The notes under the pieces: generated by a model
What the model was told of the DNA's origin: nothing
The model's database searches: none
What the model saw: only the letters and a program-made list of their open reading frames with translations
NCBI GenBank assembly: GCA_963795795.1
Contig: CAWCJS010000018.1
Location: forward strand, 62,001 to 126,000
Source of the DNA: Palsa-504 sp963795795
GTDB taxonomy: Bacteria > Actinomycetota > Actinomycetes > Streptosporangiales > Streptosporangiaceae
DNA length: 64,000 nucleotides
Direction: 5' to 3'
Made by a program: the position numbers and the translations under genes
In this document: positions 8,847 through 17,298 of the stretch, in pieces
How the letters are laid out: every line of letters begins with the position of its first letter
Position numbering within the stretch: position 1 is the stretch's first letter

Positions 8847-10841
8847 CTAGGTTGGGGTCGGGTCGCCCATGCGGGCGGCCTCGCGGACGGCCGCCGCCCG
8901 GGACGATACGCCGATCTTGGCCAAGACCGCGGAGACGTGGTGGTGAACGGTGCGTTCCGAGATGAACAGGCGCCGGGAGATCTCCCGGTCGGGCAGGCCC
9001 TCGGCGAGCAGGGCCAAGATCTGTTGCTCGCGGGCGGTCAGCCCGGCCGGAGCGGCCCGGGTGGCCGGGCGGGGTCCCCGCGGGATCGAGGTGATCCCGA
9101 GCGCCTTCATCCGCCTCCTGGCTGCGCCGGCTGTAGCCTTGGCGCCCAGGTCATCGAGGACGGCCAGGGCCTGCCGGAGCGCGGCCTCGTCCCCCGAACC
9201 GAGCCTGGCCAGGGCGGCGTCGTAGGGCCGGCTGAGCCGCTCCCAGGCCGCCGCCGCTTCCCGCCAGTCACCGGCAATCTCCAGCGCGAACGGTTCCGGC
9301 ACGCCGGAGGCCTCGCCGACCGGCTGGCCGAGCCTGGACAGCCAGCTGACCACGGAGCCGAACAGCCACGGATCGGTGCGCCCCAGCGCGCGGTCGTAGG
9401 CCGACCGCGCCTCCGCAATCGCCAGATCGGGCTGGCCCGATATCCACCCCAGCTCGGCTCGCGCTACCCGCACCGTCACGATCCACGGCGGCTCGCCTAC
9501 GCCCTCGGCTAGCTCAAGCGCCTCGTCCAGCAGCTCCCACGCGCCGGCTTCGCCGCGACGGCCGCGGATGCTGCCCAGGACCCGCAGCGGGTTCAGCCGG
9601 TTGACCGGCGAGATACGGTGGCGGCCCAGCAGCGCGGCGCCGATCTCCGCCGCCTCATCCCAAAGCCCCAGCAGACCGAGCGTGACCGCCCGCCAGCCCA
9701 GTAGGCACATGCTGTACACGCCGAGCTCACGTTCCTCGCAGTAGGCCATACCCTCGGCGTAGTAGCGCTCTGCCTCGGCGAACATGTTCAGGCGTGACAC
9801 GGCTTCATGCAGGTTGACGTAGGCGAGGCCAGCAGCTTCCTGCAGGTCCGCGGTCAGGGCGATCCCCAGCGCTCGGACTACCGACTCCGTTCCGTCGCAG
9901 CCGCGTTCTATCAAGGTCATCCCTTGCTGAGTCAGGGCATAGCTCACCAGAGCGGGCTCGTGCAGGAGTTCGCCGAGCGCCCCAGCCTTCCCGAGCAGCT
10001 CGAGGCCTTCATCGGTCCGGCCTGCCGCGCTGCAGAACGCTCCGAGGCCGGCGTAGGCCCAGGCCAGCTCACGACCGGGCGGCAAGGCCGCGAGGACGCG
10101 GACCGCCTCCTCCGCGGCTCGCACTTCTTCCTCCCCCCGGCACAGCCGCCATAGCGTCCGCGAGAGCAGCCGCAGATCCTCCCCGACGCTCAGGTCGTCG
10201 CCGAGCTGGCGCCGCAGCTCCAGCGCCGCGCGTAGCGCACTTTCTGCGTCCTCCCAGCGGTCCAGCAGCGCGTACTCACCCGCGACGCCCTCGTGCAGGG
10301 CCGCCAGCGCCGGCCGGTCGAGGCGATTGGCGAACCGCAGCCCGCGCTCGTACTGGGCCGCGGCCTCGCGGAGCGGGTGATCGTCGGCCAGCTCGTCGTC
10401 ACGGTAGGTGGCCAGCAGCAGCGCCCGCGTCCGGCCCAGCCGCCGCCCGGCGAAGCTCAGCAGGTCCAGCGTGGCCTCATCGGCCCAGTGCGCATCCTCG
10501 ATCACGGCCACGGTGAACGGGGCGGGCGGACCGATCTCGGCCAGGAAGGCCGTGAACAACCGGTCCCGCGCGGCGTCCCCGCGGCACAGGGCGGCGAGTT
10601 CGCCACCGGACTGCGAGGCCATGTCGAACAGGGGCCCGAGCGGCCGGGGGGTCAGCAGACCGTCGCAGGCGCCCCATAGCCAGCGGGTCCCCTTGGTGTG
10701 GTGCTGGAACTCTTCCAGGAGCGCGGTCTTCCCCATCCCGGACTCCCCCGACACCAGGACCAGCCGACCCTCGCCGCGAGCGGCTTCACCGGCGTACTCG
10801 CCCAGCGCCTGCAGAAATGACGCGCGTTCCAGCAGCTCCAT
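8847..10841 (-). CDS. LuxR-family ATPase regulator (LAL type), internally deleted
   Basis: This is a transcription regulator with an N-terminal STAND-type ATPase and a C-terminal LuxR helix-turn-helix. Walker A is SGESGMGKT (residues 31-39), Walker B is VAVIEDAHWAD, and the final 65 residues form the HTH (LTAREQQILALLAEGLPDREISRRL ... ERTVHHHVSAVLAKIGVSSRAAAV). The middle is TPR-like. At 664 aa it is short for the family. The text runs straight from ATYRDDELADDHPLR into EAAAQYERGLRFA, whereas relatives have roughly 200 residues between these points (ATPase lid and winged-helix region). An in-frame deletion near 10370 is inferred. The ATG at 10841 has GAGGA 7 nt upstream. Confidence 0.85.
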   Translation of the reverse strand: MELLERASFLQALGEYAGEAARGEGRLVLVSGESGMGKTALLEEFQHHTKGTRWLWGACDGLLTPRPLGPLFDMASQSGGELAALCRGDAARDRLFTAFLAEIGPPAPFTVAVIEDAHWADEATLDLLSFAGRRLGRTRALLLATYRDDELADDHPLREAAAQYERGLRFANRLDRPALAALHEGVAGEYALLDRWEDAESALRAALELRRQLGDDLSVGEDLRLLSRTLWRLCRGEEEVRAAEEAVRVLAALPPGRELAWAYAGLGAFCSAAGRTDEGLELLGKAGALGELLHEPALVSYALTQQGMTLIERGCDGTESVVRALGIALTADLQEAAGLAYVNLHEAVSRLNMFAEAERYYAEGMAYCEERELGVYSMCLLGWRAVTLGLLGLWDEAAEIGAALLGRHRISPVNRLNPLRVLGSIRGRRGEAGAWELLDEALELAEGVGEPPWIVTVRVARAELGWISGQPDLAIAEARSAYDRALGRTDPWLFGSVVSWLSRLGQPVGEASGVPEPFALEIAGDWREAAAAWERLSRPYDAALARLGSGDEAALRQALAVLDDLGAKATAGAARRRMKALGITSIPRGPRPATRAAPAGLTAREQQILALLAEGLPDREISRRLFISERTVHHHVSAVLAKIGVSSRAAAVREAARMGDPTPT

Positions 10842-10929
10842 CGCCCGATCCTCTGGATCTTTGGCACGATTGTGACGGTTCCGGGCGCAGAGCATCAAGG
10901 GCCCCGAGGGCCTACGGCGAGCCGCCCGG

Positions 10930-12045
10930 TTAGTTGAGGACCTCCGCGATGGGCGTGTACGCCAGGCCGTGGGCTTCCGCGACCGCCTCGTAGGTCACGA
11001 CCCCGGCGTGGGTGTTCAGGCCGAGGGCCAGCGACTGATCGGCGCGGAGGGCGTCGCGCCAGCCGCGGTTGGCGATCTCGACGGCGTAAGGCATGGTCAC
11101 GTTGGTCAGCGCGTATGTGGAGGTGTGGGGAACCGCGCCCGGCATGTTGGCCACGCAGTAGAACAGCGTGTCGTGCACCTTGTAGGTGGGATCCGCGTGC
11201 GTCGTCGGCCGGGAGCCCTCGAAGCACCCGCCCTGGTCGATGGAGATGTCCACGAGCACCGCGCCGGACTTCATCCGCTTGATCAGGTCGTCGGTGACCA
11301 GGCGGGGCGCCTTGGCGCCGGGTATGAGCACCGCGCCGATGACGAGGTCGGCGTCGATGACCGCACGCTCGATCTCGTAGGCGTTGGACGCGACCGTCTG
11401 CAGGTGGCCCTGGTAGATGGCATCCGCCTGGCGGAGCCTGGCGATGTTCTTGTCCACGAGCAGAACCTCGGCCTGCATGCCGAGGGCGATCGCGGCCGCG
11501 TTCATGCCGGAGACGCCGGCGCCGAGCACGACCACCTTGGCCGCGTACACACCGGACACCCCGCCCATCAGGACGCCGCGGCCGCCGCCGTCGCGCTGCA
11601 GGTGGTGCGCCCCGACCTGGGGGGCCATCCGGCCCGCGACTTCGGACATCGGGGCGAGCAGCGGCAGGGAACCGTCGGGTAGCTGGACGGTCTCGTACGC
11701 GATGGCGGTGATGCCCGAGCTGAGCAGCGCGTCGGTGCAGTCCTTGGACGCGGCCAGGTGCAGGTAGGTGAAGAGCACCTGACCGGACCGCATGCGGTGG
11801 TACTCCTCCGCAATGGGCTCCTTGACCTTGAGGATCAGGTCGCCCTCGGCCCACACGTCGTCGGCGGTGGGGAGGATCTCCGCTCCGGCCGCCACGAAGT
11901 CTTCGTCCGGGATGGACGAGCCCACTCCCGCTCCAGCCTGGATCACTACCTGGTGAGTGCCGCGGACCAGTTCATGGACGCCGGCGGGCGTGATCGCCAC
12001 CCGGTACTCGTTGTTCTTGACCTCGGTGGGTATTCCGACCTTCAT
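10930..12045 (-). CDS. ald: Alanine dehydrogenase
   Basis: This enzyme interconverts L-alanine and pyruvate plus ammonia with NAD. At 371 aa it is full length. The N-terminus MKVGIPTEVKNNEYRVAITPAGV, the pyruvate-binding region QVLFTYLHLAAS, the nucleotide-binding VVVLGAGVSGMNAAAIALGMQAEV and the DQGGCFEGSRPTTH segment are diagnostic. The start at 12045 follows GGAAGGA. It lies 41 nt downstream of the NUDIX gene on the same strand, so cotranscription is plausible. A direct link to pyrG metabolism is not implied by the neighbourhood. Confidence 0.96.
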   Translation of the reverse strand: MKVGIPTEVKNNEYRVAITPAGVHELVRGTHQVVIQAGAGVGSSIPDEDFVAAGAEILPTADDVWAEGDLILKVKEPIAEEYHRMRSGQVLFTYLHLAASKDCTDALLSSGITAIAYETVQLPDGSLPLLAPMSEVAGRMAPQVGAHHLQRDGGGRGVLMGGVSGVYAAKVVVLGAGVSGMNAAAIALGMQAEVLLVDKNIARLRQADAIYQGHLQTVASNAYEIERAVIDADLVIGAVLIPGAKAPRLVTDDLIKRMKSGAVLVDISIDQGGCFEGSRPTTHADPTYKVHDTLFYCVANMPGAVPHTSTYALTNVTMPYAVEIANRGWRDALRADQSLALGLNTHAGVVTYEAVAEAHGLAYTPIAEVLN

Positions 12046-12086
12046 GGTGGTCCTTCCAGACTGTGGAGCGCCATTGCCGACACAGC

Positions 12087-12698
12087 TCAAGACTCAGGTG
12101 AGTCCGCCGGGCGAAGCCGGGCAAACCCACCTGACCTGGCAGCATACCCTGCCAGTATGCCCAGGGCGGTGGTCCCGTTATGCAGCTCACCGGCAAAGAC
12201 CTTGGCGACGGCCTCGTCGAGCGGCAGCCAGCTGATCAGCAGGTACGCTTCCTCGTCCACGGGGACGAAATCGCGTTCGGCCTCAGGGACGAGTTCCAGG
12301 TCGCGGGCGAGGTAGACGCGTAGCCGTTCGGTGCTGTAGCCGGGTGAGGAGAAGTAGTCCGCGAGGACCCGCCAGTCGCGGGCCCGGTAGCCGGCTTCCT
12401 CCAGGAGCTCGCGCTGCGCGGTGAGATACGGGGCTTCCCCCGCGACGTCGCGGAGGCCCGCGGGGATCTCCCACAGCAGGCGTCCCACCGGGTGGCGGTA
12501 TTGCCTGATCAGGAGGATCCGATCCGTGTCGTCAAGGGCGAGGACAGCCACCGCGCCCGGGTGAAGCACCACTTCTCGTTCGGCTATCTGATTGTCCGGC
12601 ATACGGACCTTGTCGGCTCGTACGGCGATAAGCCGGGCACGGAGCAGTTCCGCCGATGAGACCACGGGCCACTGCTCGGGGACATCGGCGATGTTCAT
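12087..12698 (-). CDS. NUDIX hydrolase, ADP-ribose pyrophosphatase type
   Basis: This 203-aa NUDIX enzyme probably cleaves ADP-ribose to AMP and ribose phosphate. The signature is visible as EIPAGLRDVAGEAPYLTAQRELLEEAGY, including the catalytic RELLEE. An N-terminal beta domain with RQYRHPVGRLLWEIPAG is typical of the ADPRase subgroup. It lies between ald and pyrG on the same strand, an order known in actinomycetes. The ATG at 12698 lacks a good Shine-Dalgarno, so the exact start is uncertain by a few codons. Confidence 0.9.
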   Translation of the reverse strand: MNIADVPEQWPVVSSAELLRARLIAVRADKVRMPDNQIAEREVVLHPGAVAVLALDDTDRILLIRQYRHPVGRLLWEIPAGLRDVAGEAPYLTAQRELLEEAGYRARDWRVLADYFSSPGYSTERLRVYLARDLELVPEAERDFVPVDEEAYLLISWLPLDEAVAKVFAGELHNGTTALGILAGYAARSGGFARLRPADSPES

Positions 12699-12722
12699 GC
12701 GGTGTTTCCCGCTCGCTTGCGG

Positions 12723-12738
12723 GGCGCCTTAAGGCGCC
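12723..12738. repeat. 16-bp perfect palindrome
   Basis: GGCGCCTTAAGGCGCC is a perfect palindrome in the 103-bp gap between the end of pyrG and the start of the NUDIX gene. A perfect palindrome without a loop is a poor transcript hairpin. It fits better as a protein-binding dyad for control of the NUDIX-ald genes. No ligand can be inferred. Confidence 0.55.
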
Positions 12739-12801
12739 GCCTTCCCTCGTCGCTCGTCCCTCGCTCCTCGGTCCAGGCGCCGCCACGCCCCTCCAGCTCG
12801 C

Positions 12802-14490
12802 TCATGCGCTGGCTGCGGCGCGCGTGCCGGACGCGTGGCTGGCGGACTTGGACCGCGCGAGCGCGGCCGCGATCAGGCCGACGAACAGCGGGTGCGGCCG
12901 GGTCGGGCGGGACAGGAACTCCGGGTGGGCCTGGGTCCCGACGAAGAACGGGTGCGACGGCAGCTCGGCGAACTCCACCAGGTGACCGTCCGGCGAGAGC
13001 CCGGAGAAGACCAGGCCGGCCTGTTCGAGCTCTCTGCGGTAGGCGTTATTTACCTCGTACCTGTGCCGGTGCCGCTCTTCGACCATCGTGCGGCCGTACA
13101 GTTCCTGCACCTGTGTGCCCGGCTCCAGCACGGCCGGGTACAGGCCCAGGCGCATGGTCCCGCCCATGTCCCGCTCCCCCGCCACCACGTCCTCCTGGTC
13201 CGCCATCGTGGCGATCACCGGGTACGGGGTGGCCGGGTTGAACTCGGAGCTGTCCGCGCCGGCCAGCCCGGCCAGGTTCCTGGCCACCTCGATGACCATG
13301 CACTGCAGGCCGAGGCAGAGGCCAAGGACGGGGATGCCGTTCTCACGCGCGTACCGGATGGCGCCGATCTTCCCCTCGATGCCGCGGACCCCGAACCCGC
13401 CGGGGATCAGGACCCCGTCGGCGCCGTCGAGTTCCCTGGCGGCGTCTTCCGGGTCCTCGCAGGCGTCGCTGGTCACCCAGCGGATGTTCACCTGCGCGTC
13501 GTTGGCGAAGCCGCCGGCCTTGAGCGCCTCGACCGGCGACAGGTACGCGTCGGGCAGGTCCACGTACTTGCCGACGATGGCGATGGTGATGCTGTGGGCG
13601 GGACGGTGCACCCGGCGCAGGAGGTCGTCCCACTCGCTCCAGTCCACGTCGCGGAACGGCAGGCCCAGCCGCCTGACCACGTAGGCGTCCAGGCCCTCGG
13701 AATGCAGGACCTTCGGTATGTCGTAGATGGACGGCGCGTCCGGCGCGGAGACCACCGCCTCCTCGTCCACGTCGCACATCAGGCTGATCTTGCGCTTCAG
13801 CCCGGTGGTGATCGGCCGGTCGGAGCGCGCCACGATCGCGTCGGGCTGGATACCGATGCTCCGCAGCGCGGCCACGCTGTGCTGGGTCGGCTTGGTCTTC
13901 AGCTCGCCGGAAGGGCCGATGTACGGCAGCAGGCTGACGTGCAGGAAGAAGCAGCGGTCCCGGCCTATCTCGTGCCTGATCTGGCGGATGGCCTCCAGGA
14001 ACGGCAGCGACTCGATGTCACCGACGGTGCCGCCCACCTCGGTGATCACGACGTCGACGTTGTCGCCGCCCATCTGCAGGATGCGCGCCTTGATCTCGTT
14101 GGTGATGTGCGGGATCACCTGCACGGTGTCGCCCAGGTAATCGCCGCGCCGCTCCTTCGCGATCACCGTGGAGTAGATCTGCCCGGTCGTGACGTTCGCC
14201 TCGCCCTGCAGACGCGTGTCCAGGAAGCGCTCGTAGTGCCCGACGTCCAGGTCGGTCTCCGTGCCGTCGTCGGTCACGAACACCTCGCCGTGCTGGAAGG
14301 GGTTCATCGTGCCCGGGTCGACGTTGATGTACGGGTCAAGCTTTTGCATGTTGACCCGCAGCCCTCTGAGCTTGAGCAGGCGGCCCAGGCTGGACGCGGT
14401 CAGTCCTTTGCCTAGGCTGGATGCGACTCCCCCGGTGACGAAGAGGTGCCTGGTTTGCACCGGTCGGGGGTGAAGTGATGAAGCGGCCAC
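12802..14490 (-). CDS. pyrG: CTP synthase
   Basis: This enzyme aminates UTP to CTP using glutamine and ATP in the cytoplasm. At 562 aa it is full length. The N-terminal synthase domain has RHLFVTGGVASSLGKGLTASSLGRLL and the PYINVDPGTMNPFQHGEVFVTDDGTETDLDVGHYERF block. The C-terminal class I glutamine amidotransferase has the nucleophile Cys in GLCLGLQ and the His-Glu pair in GTQAHPEFLSRP. The GTG at 14490 was chosen as start: GGGAG lies upstream, and it overlaps the stop of the permease gene (TAGTG), suggesting coupled translation. The very long open frame upstream is a shadow of that permease. Confidence 0.95.
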   Translation of the reverse strand: MAASSLHPRPVQTRHLFVTGGVASSLGKGLTASSLGRLLKLRGLRVNMQKLDPYINVDPGTMNPFQHGEVFVTDDGTETDLDVGHYERFLDTRLQGEANVTTGQIYSTVIAKERRGDYLGDTVQVIPHITNEIKARILQMGGDNVDVVITEVGGTVGDIESLPFLEAIRQIRHEIGRDRCFFLHVSLLPYIGPSGELKTKPTQHSVAALRSIGIQPDAIVARSDRPITTGLKRKISLMCDVDEEAVVSAPDAPSIYDIPKVLHSEGLDAYVVRRLGLPFRDVDWSEWDDLLRRVHRPAHSITIAIVGKYVDLPDAYLSPVEALKAGGFANDAQVNIRWVTSDACEDPEDAARELDGADGVLIPGGFGVRGIEGKIGAIRYARENGIPVLGLCLGLQCMVIEVARNLAGLAGADSSEFNPATPYPVIATMADQEDVVAGERDMGGTMRLGLYPAVLEPGTQVQELYGRTMVEERHRHRYEVNNAYRRELEQAGLVFSGLSPDGHLVEFAELPSHPFFVGTQAHPEFLSRPTRPHPLFVGLIAAALARSKSASHASGTRAAASA

Positions 14491-15467
14491 TATGAGGCTC
14501 CCGTGGTATCCGGTGTGGCAAGGAAAAGCTGCAGGTCCACGGGCCACCAGGATAACAGTTCGTAGGCTGCTGGCCCGGCATTTGCCTGCCGGTGGGCCAC
14601 CGCGTCGGCCAGGGCGACGTCTTCGCCGTGGTGGGCTTCGCCGAATCTGGCCAGCATGACGGCAGACGCGACGGCCAGGAAGAACCCGCCCCAGGCCACG
14701 GCGGCCAGGCCGTGCCGGGTCTGGTCGCCCAGGAAGATGACGCCGATGATGGCGGGCGGGATGGTCTCGGCGAGCACCACCGCCGCCGTGGCGACCGTCA
14801 CGCTGCCGCCTTCCAGGGCGGTGGCGTAGAACATGAACGAGATGATGCCCGCGGCGATGATCGCGTAGGTCGCGGGGTCGCGGGCGAGGTGGAGCGGGGC
14901 GAAGCCGTCCAGGACGCGGGCCGCGATACTGACCACGCCGAAGCCGAAGCCGGCCGTGACGCCGAGCGCCGTGGTCCGGTAGGGGTCGTTGAGTTTGGCC
15001 GCGGCCAGGCCGACCACCGCCAGGCCCGCGACCGCGACGATCAGGGCGAGCTTGAAGATGTTGCTCACCTGCGCAGCGCCCTGGGCTCCCGCGCTTGAGC
15101 CGAGCAGGCCCACGCCGGAGACCACGCCGAGGACGGCGGCCCACTCGCGCCAGGACAGGGTCATGCCGATCAGGCGGGAGGCGACCACCGCCGTCACGGC
15201 CAGGTTCGCGGCGACGAAGGCCTGCACCGCGAACAGGGGAAGGCGCTGAAGGGCCACGAGTTGCGCGACGAAGCCGAGCGCGTCGAGGCCGAGGCTGGCC
15301 ACGAACCGCCACTGGTGCAGCATCCGCACCACCAGGCCGGGATCGACGCCTGAGCTCGCCTCCTCCGGCGGCCGGTGGCTGGCCGCGCGCACGGCTATCG
15401 CCTGTATTACCGAGGCGACACCGTAGAAGACCGCCGCGATGATCGCCGCGATCAGGCTGACTAGCAA
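14490..15467 (-). CDS. DMT/EamA-like membrane transporter
   Basis: This is a multi-pass membrane protein of about 325 aa with roughly nine to ten hydrophobic segments, for example LIAAIIAAVFYGVASVIQ and IIAAGIISFMFYATAL. It has a drug/metabolite-transporter pattern with internal duplication. The C-terminal 45 residues are soluble. The substrate is unknown. The TTG at 15467 is preferred because GGAGG sits 7 nt upstream; a GTG two codons earlier is too close to it, and ATGs further upstream lie in a tandem repeat and would add an odd hydrophilic tail. Its stop overlaps the pyrG start by one base. Confidence 0.75.
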   Translation of the reverse strand: MLVSLIAAIIAAVFYGVASVIQAIAVRAASHRPPEEASSGVDPGLVVRMLHQWRFVASLGLDALGFVAQLVALQRLPLFAVQAFVAANLAVTAVVASRLIGMTLSWREWAAVLGVVSGVGLLGSSAGAQGAAQVSNIFKLALIVAVAGLAVVGLAAAKLNDPYRTTALGVTAGFGFGVVSIAARVLDGFAPLHLARDPATYAIIAAGIISFMFYATALEGGSVTVATAAVVLAETIPPAIIGVIFLGDQTRHGLAAVAWGGFFLAVASAVMLARFGEAHHGEDVALADAVAHRQANAGPAAYELLSWWPVDLQLFLATPDTTGAS

Positions 15468-15573
15468 CTCCACACCTCCCCCGGCGTTTGCGCTAGTCGG
15501 CTGTCTTGGCTGCGGGCCCGCGCCTGGCGCGTTCCCGCTGTCGACCGCCCGTAACTTCGCCGGGTCACTACCT

Positions 15574-15603
15574 CTTGAGCTAACCATCCTTGAGCTAACC
15601 ATC
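15574..15603. repeat. Perfect 15-bp tandem duplication
   Basis: CTTGAGCTAACCATC is present twice head to tail. On the minus strand each copy supplies an ATG and the codons M-V-S-S-R upstream of the permease, which extends an open frame artificially. It lies in the 197-bp gap between the permease and the GNAT gene. Confidence 0.8.
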
Positions 15604-15664
15604 AGGGGGCGTTCAGCATTCCGGCGATGTCATCCTCTATCATGCCTCGCCTTCGGCGTTCGGG

Positions 15665-16642
15665 TTAGCGCAGGGTCGATGCCGGTCGCGCGGCCCAGAC
15701 TGACCAGAGCGGGCGGTAGCCCATCCGGTGCCAGAACGGCCCGGACAAGGGGTTCATCTGGGCGTAGTGCAGGAGGGTCAGGTCGATATTTCGGGCGTCG
15801 AGGGCCTGGTGGACTGTCGTCATGAGCTTTGCGCCGGTCCCAGTGCCCCTTGCCTCGGGGCTTAGGAACATGGACGGCAGGTAGGCGGTCCGGCCTGGGC
15901 GGGTCATGCCCGCGATCCATGCTGCCTCGCTGGGAGGCTCCACCACGGCCAGGCCTATTGGCTTTCCGTGCCGCGTGGCCAGCCAGGTCCAGTCGGGCCT
16001 TTGCTCTAGGGCCTTGCGGGTGTTCTCCCTGGTCAGGGTCGGCGTGGCCGGGCGCGGTTTCGCGGCACCGAAGTGCGCGTCGTAATGAATCACGCCTAGC
16101 TCGAGCTCGGTTATTGCGTCTAGGTCAGTTGGCTCCGCGTGGCGGATGACCAGGTCAGGTTGGTCGTTGTGCTCGAGGGTCGGGAGGCTGGCTCTTGCGC
16201 GTCGGGCGGCGATCACGGTGATGGGCTGCAGTCCGTGGCGCTGCAGGGCTCGCACCCCGGTGACGTCCCGGGAGGGCCAGGTGACTGTTGCGGACGTGTC
16301 CTCGGCTGTGGCCGTTTCTGGCAGGGGCAGGTCGGCTAGGTGATCGCGCCATTGGGTTAGGAGGTCGTCGGCGGCGGCTCTCGTATCCGCTTCGCGTAGC
16401 CGCATGGTCAGCGAGAACTTGGTGGCGGTGTCCCAGGTCTGGGCCAGGGAGTCGGCTGGAGTGTGCTGGTGGCGGCAGACGGCGAGGCCGGCTGGGCTTC
16501 CATCGGGGCCGGTCGCTTCCAGCGCGGTTCCGCAGCCCTCTGGAAGGTCTGTTGGTTCGGGCAGGAGCGGGTCTATGCTGCGCCAGCGCTGGCCGACCGC
16601 CTCGTTGATCTCCGTGATCTCGTCCTTGGTCATGGTGCTCAT
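15665..16642 (-). CDS. GNAT-family N-acetyltransferase
   Basis: This 325-aa acetyltransferase has the acetyl-CoA-binding motif of GNATs in its C-terminal half (SMFLSPEARGTGTGAKLMTTVHQAL, then LLHYAQMNPLSGPFWHRMGYRPLW). The first half resembles a degenerate GNAT-like fold, so it may be a tandem-domain enzyme. GGGAGA lies 8 nt before the ATG at 16642. GC content looks somewhat lower than in the housekeeping neighbours, which could mean recent acquisition. The acceptor substrate is unknown. Confidence 0.85.
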   Translation of the reverse strand: MSTMTKDEITEINEAVGQRWRSIDPLLPEPTDLPEGCGTALEATGPDGSPAGLAVCRHQHTPADSLAQTWDTATKFSLTMRLREADTRAAADDLLTQWRDHLADLPLPETATAEDTSATVTWPSRDVTGVRALQRHGLQPITVIAARRARASLPTLEHNDQPDLVIRHAEPTDLDAITELELGVIHYDAHFGAAKPRPATPTLTRENTRKALEQRPDWTWLATRHGKPIGLAVVEPPSEAAWIAGMTRPGRTAYLPSMFLSPEARGTGTGAKLMTTVHQALDARNIDLTLLHYAQMNPLSGPFWHRMGYRPLWSVWAARPASTLR

Positions 16643-16795
16643 CGGTCGCGTCTCCCGTCACGTCGTATTGGCCGCTCGTGGGTGCTCCGTGGCGCGGGCT
16701 TGCGGCGTTCCGTCTCGTGTCTCCGTATCCGGTTCCGTTACGCACCATACCGCTGTGATAAATAAGGATTAAAGGGATTATCGGGCCCGTGTTTT

Positions 16796-16875
16796 GCGGG
16801 AGGATTCGGGCTTCCGGGAGGATCCGGGGGCCTATAGTGCACCAAATCCTCCCGGGAACCCGGATCCTCCCGGAT
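16796..16875. repeat. Large inverted repeat made of four GGGAGGATYCGGG units
   Basis: In a 656-bp stretch without an intact gene (16643-17298), two forward copies of GGGAGGATYCGGG (16798-16810 and 16816-16828) face two reverse copies (16841-16853, with two mismatches, and 16859-16871). The two arms of about 35 bp match almost throughout and are separated by only about ten bases (CCTATAGTGC). As RNA this is a long stem-loop; as DNA it is a dyad of paired sites. No T-tract follows, so simple termination is not obvious. The rest of the stretch is A/T-richer just upstream (16755-16780) and otherwise featureless apart from the gene remnant at 17083-17241. Confidence 0.75.
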
Positions 16876-17082
16876 CTTTTAGTTGCGCATGCGGTAATCG
16901 GTCGGGCGGCGGATTTCGATCGGTCGGCGGTATCTAACGGCAGACAGCGAGTCCATATGGCCAGGTCGGGTGGCGGATGTCGGTACGAGTGTGGCCAGAG
17001 TGATCAAGGATCGCTAGAGCGTTCGGGAATCTCCATGATGGCCGCTGGGTTTCCAGAGCAACCGATTATGCGGACACGAGTT

Positions 17083-17241
17083 TCAGAATCTCGAGGGGGC
17101 GGAACTCGCGCTCGCCCAGCAATCGACCGTTAGGCAGCCGGGGGTGGCGACCATGACTGCCGCTGCCTGGTGAACGCGCGAGATCATCTCGTCCCGGTGC
17201 TCAGGACGCGGATAATGCACCGCGACCAGGCCAACCTTCAT
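17083..17241 (-). pseudogene. Truncated antibiotic-biosynthesis-monooxygenase-like gene
   Basis: A short frame starts at an ATG with AGAGG 5 nt upstream and reads MKVGLVAVHYPRPEHRDEMI, continuing with RVHQAAAVMVATPGCLTVDCW. This strongly resembles the N-terminus of small ABM-type (quinol monooxygenase-like) proteins of about 100 aa. It then degrades and stops after 52 codons without the second half of the domain. Downstream frames do not restore the family. I read it as the remnant of a decayed gene; an independent small protein is possible but less likely. Confidence 0.5.
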
Positions 17242-17298
17242 TCCGGCCTCTCGTTTGTGGTACGCCGGCGAAGTGGCCCGGGTGCGCGCCTCTGGGAG

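Noticed and set aside
12835..14415. 526-codon open frame antisense to pyrG
   Set aside because: pyrG on the other strand is unambiguous and full length; this frame shows only composition-driven residues.
14491..15312. Upstream 270-codon extension of the pyrG frame
   Set aside because: It is Arg/Gly-rich, overlaps the membrane transporter in another frame and has no homology; a coupled GTG start at 14490 explains pyrG.
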